A stretch of DNA of 64,000 nt from Streptomyces erythrochromogenes (GCF_036170895.1 NZ_CP108036.1:744001-808000); one strand, 5' to 3'; shown: positions 53,462-62,099, counted from the first letter of the stretch. Notes: generated by a model from the letters alone, not told the origin. Numbers and translations: made by a program.

Positions 53462-54427
53462 ATGACCGATGTCGAGCGGGTCGGGGTCGTGGGCTGCGGG
53501 CTGATGGGATCCGGCATCGCCGAGGTCTGCGCCCGGGCCGGACGCGACGTCGTGGTGGTGGAGACGACCCGTACGGCCGCGGCCGCCGGCCGGGAGCGGA
53601 TCACCCGCTCTCTGGGCCGCGCGGCGGCGTCCGGACGGCTGACCGCCGCCGAACGGGACGCCGCCGTCGGCCGGATCGCGGTGACGACGGACCCGGCGCG
53701 GCTCGCGGACCGGGACCTCGTGGTCGAGGCGGTCGCCGAGGACGAACGGGCGAAGCTGGAGGTCTTCGACCTGATCGACCGGGTGGTGGAGCGGCGGGAC
53801 GCCGTCCTGGCGACCAACACCTCCTCCCTTCCCGTCATCCGGCTGGCCGCCGCGATCTCGCGGCCGGAGCAGGTCGTCGGCCTGCACTTCTTCAACCCCG
53901 TGCCGGTGCTCCCCCTGGTGGAGCTGGTGCCGTCCCTGCTCACCGGCGCGGAGACCGTCCGGCGGGCGCACGCGTTCGCCTCCGAGGTCCTGGGCAAGGA
54001 GGTCGTCCGCGCCCAGGACCGGGCCGGGTTCGTCGTGAACGCGCTGCTCGTGCCGTACCTGCTGGCCGCCGTGCGCATGGCCGAGCGCGGGACGGCGTCG
54101 GCCGAGGACATCGACCGGGGCATGACGCTCGGGTGTGCGCACCCGCTGGGCCCGCTCGCCCTGGCCGACCTGATCGGGCTGGACACCGTGCAGGCCATCG
54201 CCCGGTCGATGTACGCGGAGTACCGGGAGCCGTCGTACGCACCGCCGCCGCTGCTGGCCCGGATGGTCGACGCGGGGCGGCTGGGCCGCAAGACGGGCCG
54301 CGGGTTCCACACCTACGGCGCCCACGGGGGCGGTGCGATGAGCGAGGATGGGGGTGGGGCGGCCACGGCAGCCGGGCCCCCCGCTCGCCCGGTGAGCGGG
54401 CGTCGAGACGGGGAGCAGCCAACGTGA
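53462..54427 (+). CDS. 3-hydroxyacyl-CoA dehydrogenase family protein
   Basis: A 321-residue NAD-dependent dehydrogenase from ATG 53462 behind GGAGGGAGGA. The Rossmann motif is VGVVGCGLMGSGIAEVCARAG, followed by the family block ATNTSSLPVIRLAA and the catalytic-region GLHFFNPVPVLPLVELV. The C-terminal domain is DRAGFVVNALLVPYLLAAVRM ... HPLGPLALADLIGLDT. It would oxidise a 3-hydroxyacyl-CoA, or a related hydroxy acid such as carnitine, whose dehydrogenase is in this family. Overlaps the TetR gene by 4 bp. Confidence 0.93.
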   Translation: MTDVERVGVVGCGLMGSGIAEVCARAGRDVVVVETTRTAAAAGRERITRSLGRAAASGRLTAAERDAAVGRIAVTTDPARLADRDLVVEAVAEDERAKLEVFDLIDRVVERRDAVLATNTSSLPVIRLAAAISRPEQVVGLHFFNPVPVLPLVELVPSLLTGAETVRRAHAFASEVLGKEVVRAQDRAGFVVNALLVPYLLAAVRMAERGTASAEDIDRGMTLGCAHPLGPLALADLIGLDTVQAIARSMYAEYREPSYAPPPLLARMVDAGRLGRKTGRGFHTYGAHGGGAMSEDGGGAATAAGPPARPVSGRRDGEQPT

Positions 54428-55035
54428 CCAAGGCCGAGCGCGCACTCGAGACGCGTGAGCGAATCCTCACGGCCGCGTGCGAGGTCATCGCCGACATCGG
54501 CTTCGAGAACGTCAGCATGCGCAAGGTCGCCGAGCACGCCGGGGTGTCGAAGGCCCTGCTGCACTACCACTTCGACACCCGCGAGAAGCTCTTCGCGGAG
54601 GCCATGACGCACTCCTTCGCCCAGACGGGTACGGACACCGAGGGCGTCGCCGACTCGGTGCCCGCGTCCGTCGTCCTGGCCCGCATCCTGCGCAGCATGC
54701 TGCCCAGCGACGCGGAGCTGCGCCAGGACTGGAAGCTGTGGCAGGAGCTGTGGGTGCGCGCCCAGCGGGACGCGGCGGCCCGGCACCTGGCCGTCGACCT
54801 GTACGACCAGCTGCACGCGTGGGTCGGCGGGGCCGTGGAACGCGGCATCAGGTCGGGCGAGTTCGCCGAGTGCGACGTCGCGGCGCTGAGCACCCTCGTA
54901 CTGGCCCTGTGCGACGGCCTGGGCATCCGCCTGATGCTCGACGACCCCCGGGTGGACCTGGCGGCGGCCCGCTCGACGATCTGGCGGACCATCGCCCCCA
55001 CCCTGGCCGTCGAGCCGGTGTTCCCGGACGTGTGA
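54424..55035 (+). CDS. TetR/AcrR regulator of the catabolic locus
   Basis: A 203-residue regulator starting at GTG 54424, coupled to the dehydrogenase. Helix-turn-helix: ENVSMRKVAEHAGVSKALLHYHFDTREKLFAEAM. The C-terminal part (LRQDWKLWQELWVRAQRDAAARHLA ... TLVLALCDGLGIRLML) is like BetI/TetR_C_6 regulators. As the last gene of the operon it is the prime candidate to bind the two CTGACCGATCGGTCAG palindromes at 46600-46647. A BetI-like C-terminus would suit a choline or betaine-like inducer; this is inference. Confidence 0.88.
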   Translation: MTKAERALETRERILTAACEVIADIGFENVSMRKVAEHAGVSKALLHYHFDTREKLFAEAMTHSFAQTGTDTEGVADSVPASVVLARILRSMLPSDAELRQDWKLWQELWVRAQRDAAARHLAVDLYDQLHAWVGGAVERGIRSGEFAECDVAALSTLVLALCDGLGIRLMLDDPRVDLAAARSTIWRTIAPTLAVEPVFPDV

Positions 55036-55051
55036 CGTGCGGATGCGGGAC

Positions 55052-55843
55052 TCAGTCCCAGAAGTCGCCGTCGTGCGGGAGGGCGGCGAAGTGGTCCGGG
55101 TCGTGGGAGAGGAAGACCCGGATGCCGGCCCGGGAGAGCGCGCGCAGGCGGCCGTGGGTGAGCAGTTTCTCCTGGACGTTCCAGTCGCTGGGCATGGGGA
55201 GGTCCTGCTCCAGGCTCTTCTGGAGGTGCGCGGCGTCGCCCATGAGGGCGATCCGTCCGTGGTGGTCGAGGTCCAGGACGATGCTCTGGTGGCCGGGGGT
55301 GTGGCCGGCGGTGCGCACGATGGTGAGCGTGCCGTCCTCGAACAGGTCGCTGTCGCCCCGCAGTTCGGGGAAGTCGTAGTCCCGGCCGGCCGCGTGGTCG
55401 TGGAACGCGTAGCCGCGGGCGGTCCAGCGGTCGGGCCACCAGGCGTGGCGCAGTTCCTCGTGCTGGGCGACGTGTACGGCGTGCGGGAAGTGGGTCATCC
55501 CGCCGGCGTGGTCGAGGTGCAGGTGGGAGTAGACGACGTAGCGGACGTCTTCGAGCCGGTAGCCGAGGCGTTCCAGCTGTGCGTCGACGGCGTGGGCCCT
55601 GGTGAACCCCTCGGCGCCGTACGCGGTGCGCCGGCCCGGTCCCCAGTGGGCTTCGGCGGCCTCGGGGTCGGCCACGCGGTGGTTGATGCCCGTGTCGAAG
55701 AGGACCAGCCCGTGGGTGGCGTGCTCGATGACGGCCACCGTCGACGGGACGGTGATCGTGCCGCTCGCCCCGTACTGCAGGCCGCTCTTCGGCATGGTGA
55801 ACGGCCCGGCGTCCACCGTCGTCACGCGCAGTCCGGCGACCAC
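55052..55843 (-). CDS. MBL-fold N-acyl-homoserine-lactonase-like hydrolase
   Basis: A 263-residue metallo-beta-lactamase-fold protein from GTG 55843 behind GGGAGG. The metal motif is SHLHLDHAGGM (HxHxDH), with later ligands in TAGHTPGHQSIVL (His) and LMGDAAHLQ (Asp) and a final SHDPDHF. The arrangement and the lactonase-like FHDHAAGRDYDFPELRGDSDLFEDG fit AttM/AiiA-type AHL lactonases. The natural substrate could also be gamma-butyrolactone signals of actinomycetes or another lactone. Confidence 0.85.
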   Translation of the reverse strand: MVAGLRVTTVDAGPFTMPKSGLQYGASGTITVPSTVAVIEHATHGLVLFDTGINHRVADPEAAEAHWGPGRRTAYGAEGFTRAHAVDAQLERLGYRLEDVRYVVYSHLHLDHAGGMTHFPHAVHVAQHEELRHAWWPDRWTARGYAFHDHAAGRDYDFPELRGDSDLFEDGTLTIVRTAGHTPGHQSIVLDLDHHGRIALMGDAAHLQKSLEQDLPMPSDWNVQEKLLTHGRLRALSRAGIRVFLSHDPDHFAALPHDGDFWD

Positions 55844-55977
55844 GGGACCTCCCTCTCGCGGACCGGCCCGGCCGGCGTCGCGTGCGCCCGTCCAGGCTGA
55901 CCCTGTCGGGGCGGCGGCACGCGTCGGCGGCCGGCCGCACGCAGGGCCGACGAGAGCGCGGGCGGGTCGGACGCGTG

Positions 55978-56625
55978 TCAGCGGAGCGGATCCGCCGGGC
56001 CGGCCGGGTCGGGCGTGAGGGCGGCGGCGGCCGCGAAGAGGCGGGCGCAGCGCCGGGTCATGGCCTCCGGGGATTCGTCGGGGTGCTTGACCCACCAGCG
56101 GACGAGGGTGGCGACCAGGTCCCGCCAGACGTACTTGAGCGCGTCCGCGTCCAGGGGGTCGCCGGAGCCGGTCGCCCGCAGCAGATCGGCGGTGCCGCCG
56201 GCGGCGAGACCGTCGACGGCGGACCAGTACTCCGCGGCCCGGCGGGCGGCCGGGCCGTCGGCCGGCAGGGAGGTGTCGTACAGCACGAACCACGCCTCCC
56301 GCTGTCCCTCCAGGGCGGTGAAGATGCTCTGCAGCACCCGCAGGGGCGTGTGCGCGGTGGTCCCGTCCCGGCCCATGGCGGTGCGGATCGTGTCCAGCAG
56401 GCGGTCCCCGACGGGCTCCAGGCAGGCGAGGTACAGGTCCTCCTTGGTGCCGAAGTACTGGTGCAGCAGGGTCTTGGTGACGCCGACCCGCTCGGCGATG
56501 GCGGCGAGGGAGGCGGCCGCGTAGCCGCGGGTGCCGAACTCCTCGGTGGCGGCGGCCAGGATCTGCTGCTGGCGGTGCTGCCGCGGGACTCCCTTGGTAC
56601 CGGCTTTCGAGCGTGGGGTTGCCAT
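55978..56625 (-). CDS. TetR/AcrR regulator beside the AGPS-like oxidase
   Basis: A 215-residue regulator from ATG 56625. Helix-turn-helix: YAAASLAAIAERVGVTKTLLHQYFGTKEDLYLACL. The C-terminal half (LRVLQSIFTALEGQREAWFVLYDTSLPADGPAARRAAEYW) resembles TetR_C_6/RutR-like sensors. It diverges from the FAD oxidase across a 69-bp gap with ATTTACC-type palindromes, so it likely represses both genes. Confidence 0.88.
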   Translation of the reverse strand: MATPRSKAGTKGVPRQHRQQQILAAATEEFGTRGYAAASLAAIAERVGVTKTLLHQYFGTKEDLYLACLEPVGDRLLDTIRTAMGRDGTTAHTPLRVLQSIFTALEGQREAWFVLYDTSLPADGPAARRAAEYWSAVDGLAAGGTADLLRATGSGDPLDADALKYVWRDLVATLVRWWVKHPDESPEAMTRRCARLFAAAAALTPDPAGPADPLR

Positions 56626-56640
56626 GGCCGGATATTATCA

Positions 56641-56663
56641 GTAAGTAATTTACCGCAAGGTAA
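56641..56663. promoter_or_regulatory. Overlapping AT-rich palindromes in the TetR/oxidase gap
   Basis: GTAA-GTAAT-TTAC (56641-56653) and TTACC-GCAA-GGTAA (56650-56663) overlap. They are the only AT-rich dyads in the gap and the most likely binding site of the TetR at 55978. Confidence 0.5.
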
Positions 56664-56694
56664 GTTCCTGCACCGCGACCTCTGGAGCGCCCCC

Positions 56695-58323
56695 ATGCCC
56701 GGTACGACGCCACAGCCGACCTCCGCCGCGCGCACCCGGTCCTGGTGGGGGTGGGGGTGGGCCGACGCGCACCCCGACGACGCGGAATGCGCCGCGATGG
56801 GCGCCCTGATACCGGGCACCCTCGCCCACCCGCTGCCCGTCCCGCACGTCCGGGACCTGGCCGTCGGGCGGCCCGCCGCAGAGCCCCCGGCGAGCCTGGC
56901 ACACCTGGTCACGGCCGAGCCCGAGGACCGCGCCGCCCACGCCATGGGCAAGGCCTACCGCGATGTCGTGCGCGCCCTGCGCGGACGCCCCGGCCGCATC
57001 CCCGACCTGGTCGCGCGCCCGACGGACGAGCGCGAGGTGGCCGACCTGCTGGACTGGGCCGGCGAGGAGCAGGTCGCGGTCGTCCCGTACGGCGGCGGCT
57101 CCTCGGTCTCGGGCGGAGTGGAGTACCGCGGCGACGCCCATCGCGCCGTGCTGTCCCTCGACCTGACCGCCATGGACCGCGTCCTGGAGGTCGACGCCGC
57201 CGGCCGGGCGGCGCGCATCCAGGCCGGCGCCCTCGGCCCGGCCCTGGAGGACCAGCTGCGGCCCCACGGGCTGACCCTGCGGCATTTCCCGCAGAGCTTC
57301 GAGTTCTCCACGCTGGGCGGCTGGCTCGCCACCCGGGCCGGCGGCCACTACGCCACCGGGCGCACGCACATCGACGACTTCGTCCAGTCCCTGCGCGTGG
57401 TCACGCCGGCCGGCACCAGCGCCTCGTGGCGGCTTCCCGCGTCCGGCGCGGGCCCCTCCCCCGACCGGTTGTTCCTCGGCTCCGAGGGGGCGCTCGGGGT
57501 CATCACCGAGGCGTGGGTGCGGCTGCAGGAACGTCCCGCCCACAAGGCGTCCGCCTCCCTCGCCTTCGGCGACTTCCACGCCGCGCTGGAAGCGGTGCGC
57601 GCCATCGCGCAGTCGGACCTGTTCCCCGCCAACTGCCGGCTGCTCGACGCCGGGGAGGCGGCGCTGGCGGGTGCCTCCCACGACGGCTCCGCCGTCCTCG
57701 TCCTGGGGTTCGAGTCCGCGGACGGAGCGGTCACCGCCCGGCTCGGGCAGGCCGTCGAGCTGGCCCGGTCCCACGGCGGCCGGCCCGCCGCCGCGTCCGC
57801 CGCCACGGCGGCCGCGGGAGGCACGGAGGGCGGGGACGCCGACGCAGCAGTGCGCGCCTGGCGCTCGGCCTTCCTGCGGATGCCCTACCTCCGCGACGGC
57901 CTGGCCAGGATGGGGGCCGTCGCGGAGACCTTCGAGACGGCGGCCACCTGGGACCGGATCCCCGGCCTGATCGAAGCGGTCCGCAAGGAGGTCGGGGAGG
58001 CGGCGCTCAAGGGCTCCGGCCACCCGGCGACCGTCAACTGCCGTCTGACGCACGTGTATCCCGACGGCGCGGCCCCGTACTTCACCGTCCTCGCGGCGGG
58101 CCGCCCCGGCGACGAGGTGGCCTTCTGGGACGACCTCAAGGCCGTGGCGGGCGACGTCCTGCACCGCCACCGGGCCACGATCACCCACCACCACGCCGTC
58201 GGCCGGGACCACCGCCCCGGCTACGACCTCCAGCGCCCCGACCCCTTCGCCCTCGCGCTGCGCGCCGCGAAGGGCGCGCTCGACCCGCGGGGCATCCTCA
58301 ACCCGGGCGTGCTCGTCGACTGA
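56695..58323 (+). CDS. FAD-binding oxidase, alkyldihydroxyacetonephosphate-synthase-like
   Basis: A 542-residue PCMH/VAO-type flavoprotein starting at ATG 56695. The FAD site is PYGGGSSVSGGVE with SLDLTAMDRVLEVD; the later TLGGWLATRAGGHYATGRTHIDDFVQ, FLGSEGALGVITEA and RATITHHHAVGRDH match alkylglycerone-phosphate synthase, and RGILNPGVL ends the family. Human AGPS exchanges acyl for alkyl chains to make ether lipids; the actinobacterial homologues may instead oxidise lactate- or glycolate-like acids. Divergent from its probable TetR repressor. Confidence 0.9.
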   Translation: MPGTTPQPTSAARTRSWWGWGWADAHPDDAECAAMGALIPGTLAHPLPVPHVRDLAVGRPAAEPPASLAHLVTAEPEDRAAHAMGKAYRDVVRALRGRPGRIPDLVARPTDEREVADLLDWAGEEQVAVVPYGGGSSVSGGVEYRGDAHRAVLSLDLTAMDRVLEVDAAGRAARIQAGALGPALEDQLRPHGLTLRHFPQSFEFSTLGGWLATRAGGHYATGRTHIDDFVQSLRVVTPAGTSASWRLPASGAGPSPDRLFLGSEGALGVITEAWVRLQERPAHKASASLAFGDFHAALEAVRAIAQSDLFPANCRLLDAGEAALAGASHDGSAVLVLGFESADGAVTARLGQAVELARSHGGRPAAASAATAAAGGTEGGDADAAVRAWRSAFLRMPYLRDGLARMGAVAETFETAATWDRIPGLIEAVRKEVGEAALKGSGHPATVNCRLTHVYPDGAAPYFTVLAAGRPGDEVAFWDDLKAVAGDVLHRHRATITHHHAVGRDHRPGYDLQRPDPFALALRAAKGALDPRGILNPGVLVD

Positions 58324-58392
58324 GCGGCGCCCTGCCCGGGGTGCGGGCCGCAAAGATGACCGGAGCACGCGTCGTGCGGTACGAAGACTTCT

Positions 58393-58977
58393 GTGAAGGA
58401 ACAGATCCAGCCCTCGACCGTTCGTGTGTTCATAGCGCTCGCCCCGCCCGACGACGCCAAGGAGGAGCTCGCGCGGGCGCTGCGGCCCGCCTACGCGGCG
58501 TACCCGGGCATGCGGTGGAACCGCATCGAGGACTGGCACATCACCCTGGCGTTCCTCGGGGAGCTGCCGGTCGGGACCGTTCCCCTCCTGCGGCCGCCGC
58601 TCGCCGACCTGGCGGCGGCCCGCCGCCCCCTCGAACTGGGGCTGAGCGGCGGCGGCCACTTCGACGAGCGGGTGCTGTGGAGCGGTGTCGACGGGGACCT
58701 CGAAGGCCTGCACCTGCTGGCCTCCGAGGTGCGCGCCACGGTCAAGGAGTGCGGTGTCCCCTTCGAGGACCGGCCGCTGCGCCCCCATCTCACCCTCGCC
58801 CGGACCCGCCGAAACGATCCCGCGTGCGTGGTGGAGGCCGCCGCCGGGCTCGGCGCGTTCTCCGGCCGCCGGTGGCGGACCGCCCGCCTGCACCTGGTCG
58901 GCAGCAACATCGGCCGCGGCCCGGGCCCGATCCACTACCGCGACATCGAGGCCTGGAGCTTCCGCCACGGCGACTGA
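58393..58977 (+). CDS. thpR: RNA 2',3'-cyclic phosphodiesterase (ThpR/LigT)
   Basis: A 194-residue 2H-phosphoesterase starting at GTG 58393. The two catalytic HxT motifs are WHITLAFLG (about 49-57) and RPHLTLARTR (about 134). VFIALAPPDDAKEELARAL opens the fold as in ThpR. It opens 2',3'-cyclic phosphates on RNA or tRNA fragments, and full length fits. The last gene of this orientation before the decayed region. Confidence 0.93.
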   Translation: MKEQIQPSTVRVFIALAPPDDAKEELARALRPAYAAYPGMRWNRIEDWHITLAFLGELPVGTVPLLRPPLADLAAARRPLELGLSGGGHFDERVLWSGVDGDLEGLHLLASEVRATVKECGVPFEDRPLRPHLTLARTRRNDPACVVEAAAGLGAFSGRRWRTARLHLVGSNIGRGPGPIHYRDIEAWSFRHGD

Positions 58978-58999
58978 CGCCGCGCCGGAGCCCTATGGT

Positions 59000-59260
59000 G
59001 CGGACCGCAGCCGGGCCACGGAGCACGCGGGGGCGCCGAGGCTGAGCAGGCGGAACAGCCCGGCGGCCGCCCGGCGGCCGATGCCGATGCGCCGCGAAGG
59101 CACCGGTGGGGCGCGGGAGTTCGAGCCTGGCGGTGTCCCCGGCGGGTGCGGCCTGGGCCGCGGCGGGCGTCGCGGGGGTGCCGGGCCGGGCGAGGGCCAA
59201 GCCGGCGGCCACTGCCGCCAGCACACGGATGCTCTTCTTCCTGCCCCCGCATTCCAGAAC
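59000..59260 (-). pseudogene. Decayed secreted alpha/beta-hydrolase-like gene (N-terminal remnant)
   Basis: On the minus strand one frame gives RKKSIRVLAAVAAGLALARPG, a signal peptide, followed by TARLELPRPTGAF, the opening of secreted lipase/PAF-acetylhydrolase-like proteins. The frame then breaks and the rest of the domain is absent. A DmdR1/IdeR-like iron box lies directly upstream at 59264-59282. Probably a dead gene still beneath its promoter. Confidence 0.4.
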
Positions 59261-59263
59261 ATT

Positions 59264-59282
59264 TTAGGCAAGGCTGACCTCG
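59264..59282 (-). promoter_or_regulatory. Iron-box-like site (DmdR1/IdeR family)
   Basis: TTAGGCAAGGCTGACCTCG matches 14 of 19 positions of the Streptomyces iron box TTAGGTTAGGCTAACCTAA. It lies just upstream of the decayed secreted gene on the minus strand. Position and symmetry support regulation by iron, but the mismatches reduce confidence. Confidence 0.45.
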
Positions 59283-59415
59283 CTTGAGCGGGTGGGCGGG
59301 AGTTGCGGGGCCGCGGCACAACCCCCGCGCGGGTGACCGCTCCCGGAACGGCCGTGACGGGCCCGCTCCCGAGCCATTCTTGGAGCCGGCCCTCTCCCGG
59401 AACTGCGAGGTTCAC

Positions 59416-60879
59416 GTGCCGCCCATCCGCTCCCACGTCCGCGACGCCGTCGCCACCTACCTCGAACGCCATCCCGGCGAACGCGGCGCGCTCCGCGACC
59501 TGTTGACGGCCCTCGACGCCGGGGCCGATCCCGCCGGCCGGTCGGCCGTGCCCGGGCGCATCACGTGCAGTGCCGTCGTGGTCGACCGCCGCCGGCGCGT
59601 GCTGCACGTCCACCACGGGGCCGACGGCACGCTCCGCCTACCGGGCGAGCCCGTCGAGCCGGACGACCGTACCCTCCTGGCCGCGGCCCTGCGCGGAGTC
59701 CGGGAGGGGGCGGGGATCCCGCCCGCGGCCCTCTGCCACACCGCCGAGTACCGGGGCGTGCCCGTCCACATCGGCGTCCGCGCCGTCGGGGCGGGGCCGG
59801 CCCGGGGCGAACCGGCCCGCCTGCACTACGACTTCCGCATGGCCTTCCACCTGGCCGACGGGGACGCCGACCCGGCGCCGCACGCCGAAGGGGCGGCCCT
59901 GGGGGCCGGGTGGCTCCCCTTCGAGGAGGTCGGCTCACCCGCCCTGCGGGCCAGGCTGCTGGAGTCGGGACTCGACGGCCGGGCCCGGCCGGTGAACGCC
60001 TCGGCGTTGATCCACGACGGCGCCGGCCGCTACCTGCTCCACCTGAGGGACGACGTGCCAAACATCTGGGAGCCGGGGGCCTGGGCCCTGCTCGGCGGCG
60101 GCCGTGAGCCGCAGGACGCCTCGCTGGAGGACACCGTCCGCCGGGAGTTGCGGGAGGAGGCCGGACTCGAACCCGTCACCGTGCAACCGTACGCCGTGGA
60201 ACACGTCATCGGGACCGACGGCACCACCGTCCCCGTGCAGATCTTCACCGCCCGTTGGAACGGCGACCCCGGCGCCCTCACCCTGGCTGAGGGGATCATG
60301 CTCGCCTGGCACGAACCGCAGACCATGTCCCGTCTGCGCATGAACCCCTCGACCCTCGACCTGGTCCGCCGGCACGCCGAGGACCACAGCCCGGAGCCGG
60401 CCCCCCGCGCCGGGGCCGCGAACGCGGCGGTCCCCCACATCGTCGGCGTCCACCTCTACCTGGAACGCGACGGCGAGGTCCTGCTCGGGCTGCGGCACCC
60501 CGACTCCGCCTACGCGGCCTCCACCCACCATTTCCTCGCCGGGCACTGCGAGCAGGAGTCCGCCGTGAGCTGCCTGGTGAGGGAGGCGCGGGAGGAGGCC
60601 GGGCTCGTCGTCGACCCGGCCGACGTCGACCTCGTCCACCTGGTGCACGTCGTGGACCGGCCGGGCGCCCGGCCGCGCATGCAGCTGGTCTTCCGGGCCC
60701 GGCGCTGGCTCGGCGAGCCGCAACTGCTCGAACCCGACCGGTGCGTGGCGTGGACATGGTGGCCGCTCGACGCGCTGCCGGACCCGATCGTCCCCTACAC
60801 CCGGGCCGCGGTCGAGGGCATCCGCGCCGGACGCCCGTACACCGAACTCGGCTGGGACGGCCCCGGGAGTGCCGGATGA
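59416..60879 (+). CDS. Triple-NUDIX-domain hydrolase
   Basis: A 487-residue protein starting at GTG 59416. Three NUDIX folds follow each other: a degenerate first one (about 55-200, LRGVREGAGIP lacks the REUxEE glutamates), a complete second (Nudix box GGGREPQDASLEDTVRREL followed by REEAGL near 230-255) and a third (GHCEQESAVSCLVREAREEAGL near 375-400). The last two should bind Mg and hydrolyse nucleotide diphosphates linked to X. It is coupled to a further NUDIX gene by ATGA and to a P-loop kinase, so the set probably acts on one nucleotide pool. Confidence 0.88.
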   Translation: MPPIRSHVRDAVATYLERHPGERGALRDLLTALDAGADPAGRSAVPGRITCSAVVVDRRRRVLHVHHGADGTLRLPGEPVEPDDRTLLAAALRGVREGAGIPPAALCHTAEYRGVPVHIGVRAVGAGPARGEPARLHYDFRMAFHLADGDADPAPHAEGAALGAGWLPFEEVGSPALRARLLESGLDGRARPVNASALIHDGAGRYLLHLRDDVPNIWEPGAWALLGGGREPQDASLEDTVRRELREEAGLEPVTVQPYAVEHVIGTDGTTVPVQIFTARWNGDPGALTLAEGIMLAWHEPQTMSRLRMNPSTLDLVRRHAEDHSPEPAPRAGAANAAVPHIVGVHLYLERDGEVLLGLRHPDSAYAASTHHFLAGHCEQESAVSCLVREAREEAGLVVDPADVDLVHLVHVVDRPGARPRMQLVFRARRWLGEPQLLEPDRCVAWTWWPLDALPDPIVPYTRAAVEGIRAGRPYTELGWDGPGSAG

Positions 60880-61451
60880 CCGCCGCGCGCAGGCACACGC
60901 TGCCGCTCGACGTGCACCTCCTGCTGCGCCGCGACGGTGAGCGCGGCCCCGAGGTCCTGCTGTCGCGGCGGGCCGGACCGGTCTACGCGACCGGGATGTG
61001 GCACCTGCCGTCCGGCCATCTGGAGGCGGAGGAGGACTTCGTCGAGGCGGTGATCCGGGAGGCCCGCGAGGAGACCGGGATCCTCATCGACACACCGGAC
61101 GTGCGGGCGGCGGTCACCGTGCACCACCGTCCCCCGCTGGGCTCGTCGTCCCGCCTCGGCGTCTTCTTCGAGGTCCGCAGGTGGTCCGGCCTGCCCCGGA
61201 TCATGGAGCCGGACCGGTGCGACGGCATGGGCTGGTACGCGCTGGACGCGCTGCCGGCGCCGATGGTCGCGTACTGCCGGGCGGGCCTGGACGCCTACGG
61301 GGCCGGCCTCCCCGCGGCCGTCCACTTCCAGCGGGCGGGCGACCCCGTGGACCACCGGGACGGCGAACCGGGCCCCGGCCGAACCGAGTTCCTCGCCGGC
61401 CCGGCGGCCGCCGACGCGAACCGGCCGCCCCCGCACGAGGGGAGCCGGTAG
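60876..61451 (+). CDS. NUDIX hydrolase
   Basis: A 191-residue protein from ATG 60876, overlapping the upstream stop by 4 bp. It has one NUDIX fold with box GHLEAEEDFVEAVIREAREETGI, complete for the REUxEExGU signature. SSRLGVFFEVRRWSGLPRIMEPDRCDGMGWYALDALP resembles the end of the third domain of the neighbour, suggesting duplication from it. The last 40 residues are Asp/Gly/Pro-rich and disordered. Probable substrate is a nucleoside diphosphate derivative. Confidence 0.92.
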   Translation: MTAARRHTLPLDVHLLLRRDGERGPEVLLSRRAGPVYATGMWHLPSGHLEAEEDFVEAVIREAREETGILIDTPDVRAAVTVHHRPPLGSSSRLGVFFEVRRWSGLPRIMEPDRCDGMGWYALDALPAPMVAYCRAGLDAYGAGLPAAVHFQRAGDPVDHRDGEPGPGRTEFLAGPAAADANRPPPHEGSR

Positions 61452-61452
61452 C

Positions 61453-62010
61453 GTGCCCCTGCCCCCGCCCCTGGGGAGCGAAGAGACCCGGCTCGTGGTC
61501 GTCCGGGGGAACTCGGCGTCGGGCAAGTCCTCGGTGGCGGCGGGGATCCGCGCCCGGTTCGGCCGCGGCCTGGCCCTGGTCGCCCAGGACAACCTGCGGC
61601 GGACCGTACTGAGGGAGCGCGACGTGCCCGGCGGCGCCAACATCGGGCTGATCGACAGGGTCGCACGTTACGCGTTGGACGCGGGCTACCACGTGGTGGT
61701 CGAGGGCATCCTGTACGCCGACCGGTACGGCGACATGCTCGCGGGCCTGCTCCGCGACCACCGCGGTGTCTCGCGCTGCTACTACCTCGACATCCCGATC
61801 GAGGAGACCCTGGCCCGCCACGCCTCGAAGGCGGATCCCGACTACCTGGCCCAGGTCACCGAGCTGGAACTGCGCGACTGGTACCGCGAACGCGACCTCC
61901 TGCCCGGTGGGGTCGAGACCGTCGTCGGAGCGGACAGCGCCCTCGCCGAGACCGTCGACCGCGTCATGCGCGACACGGGCCTCGCAGGTCTGCCGCCCCG
62001 GGTCGACTGA
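61453..62010 (+). CDS. P-loop AAA-type kinase (zeta-toxin-like NTPase fold)
   Basis: A 185-residue protein starting at GTG 61453, 1 bp after the previous stop. Walker A is GNSASGKSSVA near residues 19-26; the LID-like and Walker B segments GYHVVVEGILYADRYGDML and CYYLDIPIEETLARHASK match small kinases such as chloramphenicol phosphotransferase-like or AAA_33 proteins. It phosphorylates an unknown substrate, perhaps in the same nucleotide pathway as the NUDIX enzymes. Confidence 0.88.
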   Translation: MPLPPPLGSEETRLVVVRGNSASGKSSVAAGIRARFGRGLALVAQDNLRRTVLRERDVPGGANIGLIDRVARYALDAGYHVVVEGILYADRYGDMLAGLLRDHRGVSRCYYLDIPIEETLARHASKADPDYLAQVTELELRDWYRERDLLPGGVETVVGADSALAETVDRVMRDTGLAGLPPRVD

Positions 62011-62099
62011 CGCACAACACCTGGGGTGAAACAGGCATAAGTACGCATAACCGTGGTAGACGCCCTGCATACCGGTTCGACAGGAACCAGGAGGTAGTC

